From the NCBI RefSeq assembly GCF_035943815.1, contig NZ_DASZBU010000019.1:303741-367740 (forward strand): 64,000 bases of DNA, read 5' to 3'. This document shows, piece by piece, positions 60,753 to 64,000 of the stretch. A model generated the notes under the pieces. The model was given only the letters and a program-made list of their open reading frames with translations, ran no database searches and had not been told where the DNA came from. Numbering within the stretch: position 1 is the stretch's first letter; the number at the start of each line of letters is the position of its first letter. The stretch comes from Frateuria_A sp035943815 (GTDB taxonomy: Bacteria > Pseudomonadota > Gammaproteobacteria > Xanthomonadales > Rhodanobacteraceae). Both the position numbers and the translations under genes were made by a program.

Positions 60753-61574
60753 TTACTTGCGACGACGCACGATGAACTGCTGCGTGCGCTTGTTGTTGCG
60801 GGTCTTGTAGCCCTTGGTCGGCGTGCCCCACGGGCTGACCGGATGACGGCCGCCGGAGGTACGGCCTTCACCACCGCCGTGCGGATGGTCGACCGGGTTC
60901 ATCACCACGCCGCGCACGGTCGGGCGGATGCCCTTCCAGCGCTTGGCGCCGGCCTTGCCGAGCTTCTTCAGGCTGTGCTCGGAGTTGCCGACTTCACCGA
61001 TGGTCGCGCGGCAGTCGACCGGCACGCGGCGCATCTCGCCGGAGCGCAGGCGCAGCGTGGCGTAACCGGACTCGCGGGCGACCAGTTGCACGGAGGCACC
61101 GGCGCTGCGGGCGATCTGTGCGCCCTTGCCTGCCTTCATCTCGATGCAGTGGATGGTCGAACCGACCGGAATGGCGCGCAGCGGCAGGCTGTTGCCGGCC
61201 TTGATCGGCGCGTCGGAACCGGACACCAGGCGGTCGCCCACCTGCACGCCCTTGGGCGCAATGATGTAGCGGCGCTCGCCGTCGGCGTAGCACAGCAGAG
61301 CGATGTGCGCGGTGCGGTTCGGATCGTACTCGATGCGCTCGACCTTGGCGGCGATGCCTTCCTTGTCGCGCTTGAAGTCGATGATGCGGTAGGCCTGCTT
61401 GTGGCCACCACCGCGATGACGCGTGGTGATGCGACCGTAGTGGTTGCGGCCACCCGTCTTGGACTGCGATTCGGTCAACGGCGCGTAAGGCGCGCCCTTG
61501 TGCAGGCCTTCGGTGCGGACGCTGACAGAGTCGCGGCGGCCCGGCGAGGTCGGCTTGTGAGTGATCAGTGCCAT
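60753..61574 (-). CDS. rplB: 50S ribosomal protein L2
   Basis: 273 residues. The C-terminal GVVMNPVDHPHGGGEGRTSGG signature is intact, including the His in HPHGGG implicated in peptidyl transfer. 20 bases after rplW. Confidence 0.98.
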   Translation of the reverse strand: MALITHKPTSPGRRDSVSVRTEGLHKGAPYAPLTESQSKTGGRNHYGRITTRHRGGGHKQAYRIIDFKRDKEGIAAKVERIEYDPNRTAHIALLCYADGERRYIIAPKGVQVGDRLVSGSDAPIKAGNSLPLRAIPVGSTIHCIEMKAGKGAQIARSAGASVQLVARESGYATLRLRSGEMRRVPVDCRATIGEVGNSEHSLKKLGKAGAKRWKGIRPTVRGVVMNPVDHPHGGGEGRTSGGRHPVSPWGTPTKGYKTRNNKRTQQFIVRRRK

Positions 61575-61594
61575 CTCAATTCAACTCCTTGAGC

Positions 61595-61888
61595 TCAGGC
61601 CTTGGCCGAAACGTCGATGGTCTGACCATCGGCGAGGCGGACGTAGGCCTTGCGCTTGCCCTGGCGGCTGCCAGCGCGGAAACGGAAGGACTTGACCTTG
61701 CCCTTGGCGTTGACGAGGTTCACCTGCTCGACCTTGACGTCGAACATCTGCTCCACCGCCGCGCGGACGTCGGCCTTGGTCGCCTCGGGGGCGACCACGA
61801 ATACGTACTGGTTGTTCTCGGCCAGGCGCGCGGACTTCTCGGAGATGTGCGGCGCACGCAGCGTGTTGAGAATGCGTTCGTTGCTCAT
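61595..61888 (-). CDS. rplW: 50S ribosomal protein L23
   Basis: 97 residues from the ATG 61888, which overlaps the rplD stop by four bases (ATGA); an ATG at 61897 would add three residues. SNERILNTLRAPHISEKSAR and VVAPEATKADVRAAVE are L23 marks. It is the docking site for trigger factor and SRP at the tunnel exit. Confidence 0.95.
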   Translation of the reverse strand: MSNERILNTLRAPHISEKSARLAENNQYVFVVAPEATKADVRAAVEQMFDVKVEQVNLVNAKGKVKSFRFRAGSRQGKRKAYVRLADGQTIDVSAKA

Positions 61889-62487
61889 GCCAGCCATTCC
61901 TCGATCTTCTTCACGGCCTCGGCGGTCATTACGACGTAGTCGGAACCGACCAGGCTGACCGGGTTCAGCGCCATCACGTCGACCACGTGCAGGTACGGGA
62001 TGTTGCGGGCGGCCAGGAACAGCGCCTCGTTGGCATCCTCGGACACCAGCAGCACGCGACCGGCGACCTGCAGCTCGGCCAGCTTGGCGACCATCGCCTT
62101 GGTCTTGGCTTCCTCGATGCCGAAGCCTTCGACCACCTTCAGGCGGTCCTGGCGGTTCAGCTCGGAAAGGATCGAGCGAATCGCTACGCGATAGGCCTTG
62201 CGGTTGACCTTCTGCTCGAAGCTGCGCGGCTTGGCCGCGAAGGTGACACCACCGCCGACGAAGATCGGGGCGCGGTAGTCGCCGTGACGGGCGCCGCCGC
62301 CCTTCTGCTTCTTGAACTTCTTGGTAGTGCCCGACAATTCACCGCGCGACAGCTGCGCCTTGGTACCGGCGCGACCGCCGGCCTGGTACGCAACCACCAC
62401 CTGGTGGATCAGGGCCTGCTTGAACTCGGTGCCGAACACTTCCTCGGACACGGCGAGCGGCTTGGCGCCAATGACATTCAGTTCCAT
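61885..62487 (-). CDS. rplD: 50S ribosomal protein L4
   Basis: 200 residues from the ATG 62487, preceded by GAGGAGA. The tunnel loop KFKKQKGGGARHGDYRAPIFVGGG is intact. In E. coli L4 represses its own S10 operon by attenuation and translation control; the leader hairpin at 63586-63612 could be a target, but that is inference. Confidence 0.96.
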   Translation of the reverse strand: MELNVIGAKPLAVSEEVFGTEFKQALIHQVVVAYQAGGRAGTKAQLSRGELSGTTKKFKKQKGGGARHGDYRAPIFVGGGVTFAAKPRSFEQKVNRKAYRVAIRSILSELNRQDRLKVVEGFGIEEAKTKAMVAKLAELQVAGRVLLVSEDANEALFLAARNIPYLHVVDVMALNPVSLVGSDYVVMTAEAVKKIEEWLA

Positions 62488-62498
62488 GGCGTCTCTCC

Positions 62499-63140
62499 TC
62501 AACCCTTGGTGGTCGGGCGGATCACGACGTCGCCGCCGGTCGCACCCGGCACCGCGCCCTTGACCGCGATCAGGTGACGCTCGGCGTCGACCTTGACCAC
62601 TTCCAGACCCTGCTGCGTGCGATTCACCGCACCCATGTGGCCGGCCATCTTCTTGCCCGGGAACACGCGGCCGGGCGTCTGGCGCTGGCCGATCGAACCC
62701 GGCGCGCGGTGCGACAGCGAGTTACCGTGCGTCGCATCGCCCATCGAGAAGTTGTGGCGCTTGATGGTGCCCTGGAACCCCTTGCCCTTCGAGACGCCGG
62801 CGACGTCGACGATCTGGCCGGCCGAGAAGATCTCGTCCGCCTTGATCTCGGCGCCGACGCTGTACTTGCCGATGTCCTCGGCAGCGACGCGGAACTCCCA
62901 CAGGCCACGACCCGGCTCGACCTTCGCCTTGGCGTAGTGACCCTTTACCGGCCGAGTCAGCAGCGAGGCGCGCTTGACGCCCGCAGTGACCTGGATCGCG
63001 GTGTAACCATCGTTGTCTTCGGTCTTCAGCTGGGTGACGCGGTTCGGGGTCGCTTCAATCAGCGTCACCGGAATCGAGCGTCCGTCTTCAGTGAAGAGCC
63101 GGCTCATGCCGCACTTGCGGCCAACCAGTCCGATACTCAT
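62499..63140 (-). CDS. rplC: 50S ribosomal protein L3
   Basis: 213 residues. MSIGLVGRKCGMSRLFTEDGRS start, then KGKGFQGTIKRHNFSMGDATHGNSLSHRAPGSIG, the loop reaching the peptidyl-transferase centre. The Gln in that loop is the site methylated by PrmB in other bacteria. Confidence 0.97.
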   Translation of the reverse strand: MSIGLVGRKCGMSRLFTEDGRSIPVTLIEATPNRVTQLKTEDNDGYTAIQVTAGVKRASLLTRPVKGHYAKAKVEPGRGLWEFRVAAEDIGKYSVGAEIKADEIFSAGQIVDVAGVSKGKGFQGTIKRHNFSMGDATHGNSLSHRAPGSIGQRQTPGRVFPGKKMAGHMGAVNRTQQGLEVVKVDAERHLIAVKGAVPGATGGDVVIRPTTKG

Positions 63141-63160
63141 CTTCGTATCCTGTCTGTCGC

Positions 63161-63472
63161 TCAGCCGAGCTTGATCTGGACGTCCACGCCAGCGGCGAGG
63201 TCAAGCTTCATGAGCGCGTCCACGGTCTTGTCGTTGGGGTCGACGATGTCGAGCACACGCTTGTGGGTGCGCGTTTCGTACTGGTCGCGCGCGTCCTTGT
63301 CGACGTGCGGCGAGACCAGGATGGTGTAGCGCTCGATCTTGGTCGGGAGCGGGATGGGACCGAGCACCGTAGCGCCGGTGCGCTTGGCCGTCTCGACGAT
63401 CTCGCTGGCCGAGCGGTCGATCAGACGATGATCGAACGCCTTGAGGCGGATGCGAATCTTCTGGTTCGCCAT
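63161..63472 (-). CDS. rpsJ: 30S ribosomal protein S10
   Basis: 103 residues. MANQKIRIRLKAFDHRLIDRSA and the C-terminal KRVLDIVDPNDKTVDALMKLDLAAGVDVQIKL are diagnostic. First gene of the S10 segment; also the NusE transcription antitermination factor. Its leader is about 140 bases and starts with a strong hairpin. Confidence 0.97.
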   Translation of the reverse strand: MANQKIRIRLKAFDHRLIDRSASEIVETAKRTGATVLGPIPLPTKIERYTILVSPHVDKDARDQYETRTHKRVLDIVDPNDKTVDALMKLDLAAGVDVQIKLG

Positions 63473-63579
63473 AAAACCGTGTCCTGTTATCGAAAGAACA
63501 AATGCTTGTTTCGAGGTAGCTTCTCACCGCCTCGCACAACCCTTCTGAAGCCGCTCGGAGCACCTAAGCGCCCCGGGCG

Positions 63580-63612
63580 AAAAAGCTAGGCGAGCACAAA
63601 CGGCTCGCCTAG
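63580..63612 (-). promoter_or_regulatory. Terminator-like hairpin at the 5' end of the S10 transcript
   Basis: On the minus strand CTAGGCGAGC (63612-63603) pairs perfectly with GCTCGCCTAG (63595-63586) over a seven-base loop and is followed by CTTTTT (U-run at 63584-63580). Because the predicted transcription start is at about 63614, the stem occupies the very start of the mRNA. It could be an attenuator or a protective 5' stem. Confidence 0.6.
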
Positions 63613-63619
63613 ACAGAAA

Positions 63620-63649
63620 ATTATAAGTCGCGCAACACACAAAGGTCAA
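63620..63649 (-). promoter_or_regulatory. S10 operon promoter
   Basis: -35 TTGACC (63649-63644), 18-base spacer, and consensus -10 TATAAT (63625-63620). This is the strongest promoter match seen in the window and fits the high expression of the ribosomal protein genes that follow. Confidence 0.75.
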
Positions 63650-63823
63650 CAGAATGTCATCTGTGACCGATGTTTACGTTGCGAGGGCCTTCCCGGCCTG
63701 CGAACTCGAAGCACGTCCTGCGCCTCATTTCGCGGTATCGGCCCCGAGCAACACCGGAGCCGTCAAGTTATCAAGTATAGCAGCCAACCCGCGTTCGATG
63801 CCAGCCTTGCGGACACCCACGCG

Positions 63824-63852
63824 AAAAAAACGGCGGCCCCTGAGGACCGCCG
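63824..63852 (-). terminator. Intrinsic terminator of the tuf (str) operon
   Basis: On the minus strand, CGGCGGTCC pairs with GGGCCGCCG (one G-U) over a short loop, followed by T7 (63830-63824). It begins just after the tuf stop at 63861. Confidence 0.85.
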
Positions 63853-63860
63853 GCCGGATC

Positions 63861-64000
63861 TTACTTGATGACCTTGGCCACCACGCCGGCGCCGACGGTG
63901 CGGCCGCCTTCGCGGATGGCGAAGCGCAGGCCCTCGTCCATCGCGATCGGGTGGATCAGGCTCACCACCATCTTGATGTTGTCACCCGGCATGACCATCT
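63861..64000 (-). CDS. tuf: Elongation factor Tu, C-terminal end (cut by window edge)
   Basis: The last 46 codons of EF-Tu are visible: VMPGDNIKMVVSLIHPIAMD followed by EGLRFAIREGGRTVGAGVVAKVIK and the TAA at 63863-63861. This is the domain-3 end of the GTPase that delivers aminoacyl-tRNA. The 5' part lies beyond the right edge. The order tuf-rpsJ fits a str operon (rpsL-rpsG-fusA-tuf) directly upstream. Confidence 0.95.
   Translation of the reverse strand, partial: MVMPGDNIKMVVSLIHPIAMDEGLRFAIREGGRTVGAGVVAKVIK

Larger units (their letters stand above)
63473..63860. other. Intergenic region between tuf and rpsJ (388 bp)
   Basis: This AT-richer spacer holds the tuf terminator (63824-63852), about 170 bases in which I see no gene, the S10 promoter (63620-63649), a terminator-like hairpin right at the predicted transcript start, and a leader of about 140 bases. 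A short open frame overlapping rpsJ is only a shadow. Confidence 0.7.

Overview
This is GC-rich chromosomal DNA of a gammaproteobacterium of the order Xanthomonadales (Lysobacterales). The evidence is the pilGHIJ-chpA cluster divergent from gshB and a tonB-like gene, an orphan pilT-pilU pair facing proC-yggT, a class II DAHP synthase, and xanthomonad-type small proteins (DUF3147, DUF4124, the short H-NS family). Rhodanobacteraceae (Dyella, Rhodanobacter, Luteibacter, Frateuria) is my best guess, but this is inference. I see no insertion sequence, prophage, CRISPR array, tRNA or rRNA. The window is almost wholly core genome, tightly packed, with many 1-4 base stop/start overlaps.

Layout. 1-4430 (minus): Chp chemosensory operon for twitching motility, pilG-pilH-pilI-pilJ-chpA, with chpA running off the left edge. 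4757-8686 (plus): gshB-tonB, yqgE-yqgF-pyrB. 8821-11279 (plus): a large lipoprotein of unknown function and a BON-domain protein. 11377-13707 (minus): pilT and pilU retraction ATPases. 14004-15406 (plus): proC-yggT. 15408-17229 (minus): pdxH-yjbQ-cobalamin-binding-like operon. 17269-23476: a plant-type glycerate kinase, an SDR-type protein (minus), aroK-aroB, a WGR-like small protein, hemE-DUF3147 and a DUF4328 membrane protein. 23638-30742: valS, then pssA-holD-rimI (minus), DUF4124 and proS. 30922-38322: an H-NS-like protein, and the rng-yhdP-tldD operon (minus).

38489-42979 holds a two-component system, an MscS channel (minus), a Dph6-like ATPase and a Mug-family glycosylase. 43180-45194 (minus) holds two overlapping multi-heme cytochrome c genes without a dehydrogenase. 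45311-47405 holds a secreted peptide-amidase-like enzyme, a GDCCVxC zinc-ribbon protein and a broken C-terminal fragment of signal peptidase I. 47483-49372 (minus) is dsbB and class II DAHP synthase. 49516-64000 (minus) is the complete S10-spc-alpha ribosomal protein region (rpsJ to rplQ, including secY and rpoA), preceded by the 3' end of tuf.

The most unusual signals are regulatory. The S10 operon has a near-consensus promoter whose transcript begins with a terminator-like hairpin. The rpsN-rpsH spacer carries a terminator followed by a fresh promoter. Two copies of one REP-like palindrome sit inside the ribosomal cluster. Several genes have a -10 hexamer exactly six bases before the ATG, which suggests leaderless mRNAs. 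No undescribed multi-gene system is evident. The best small discoveries are a divergent HolD next to rimI, the lepB remnant, and a Mug-family enzyme with an altered active-site motif.
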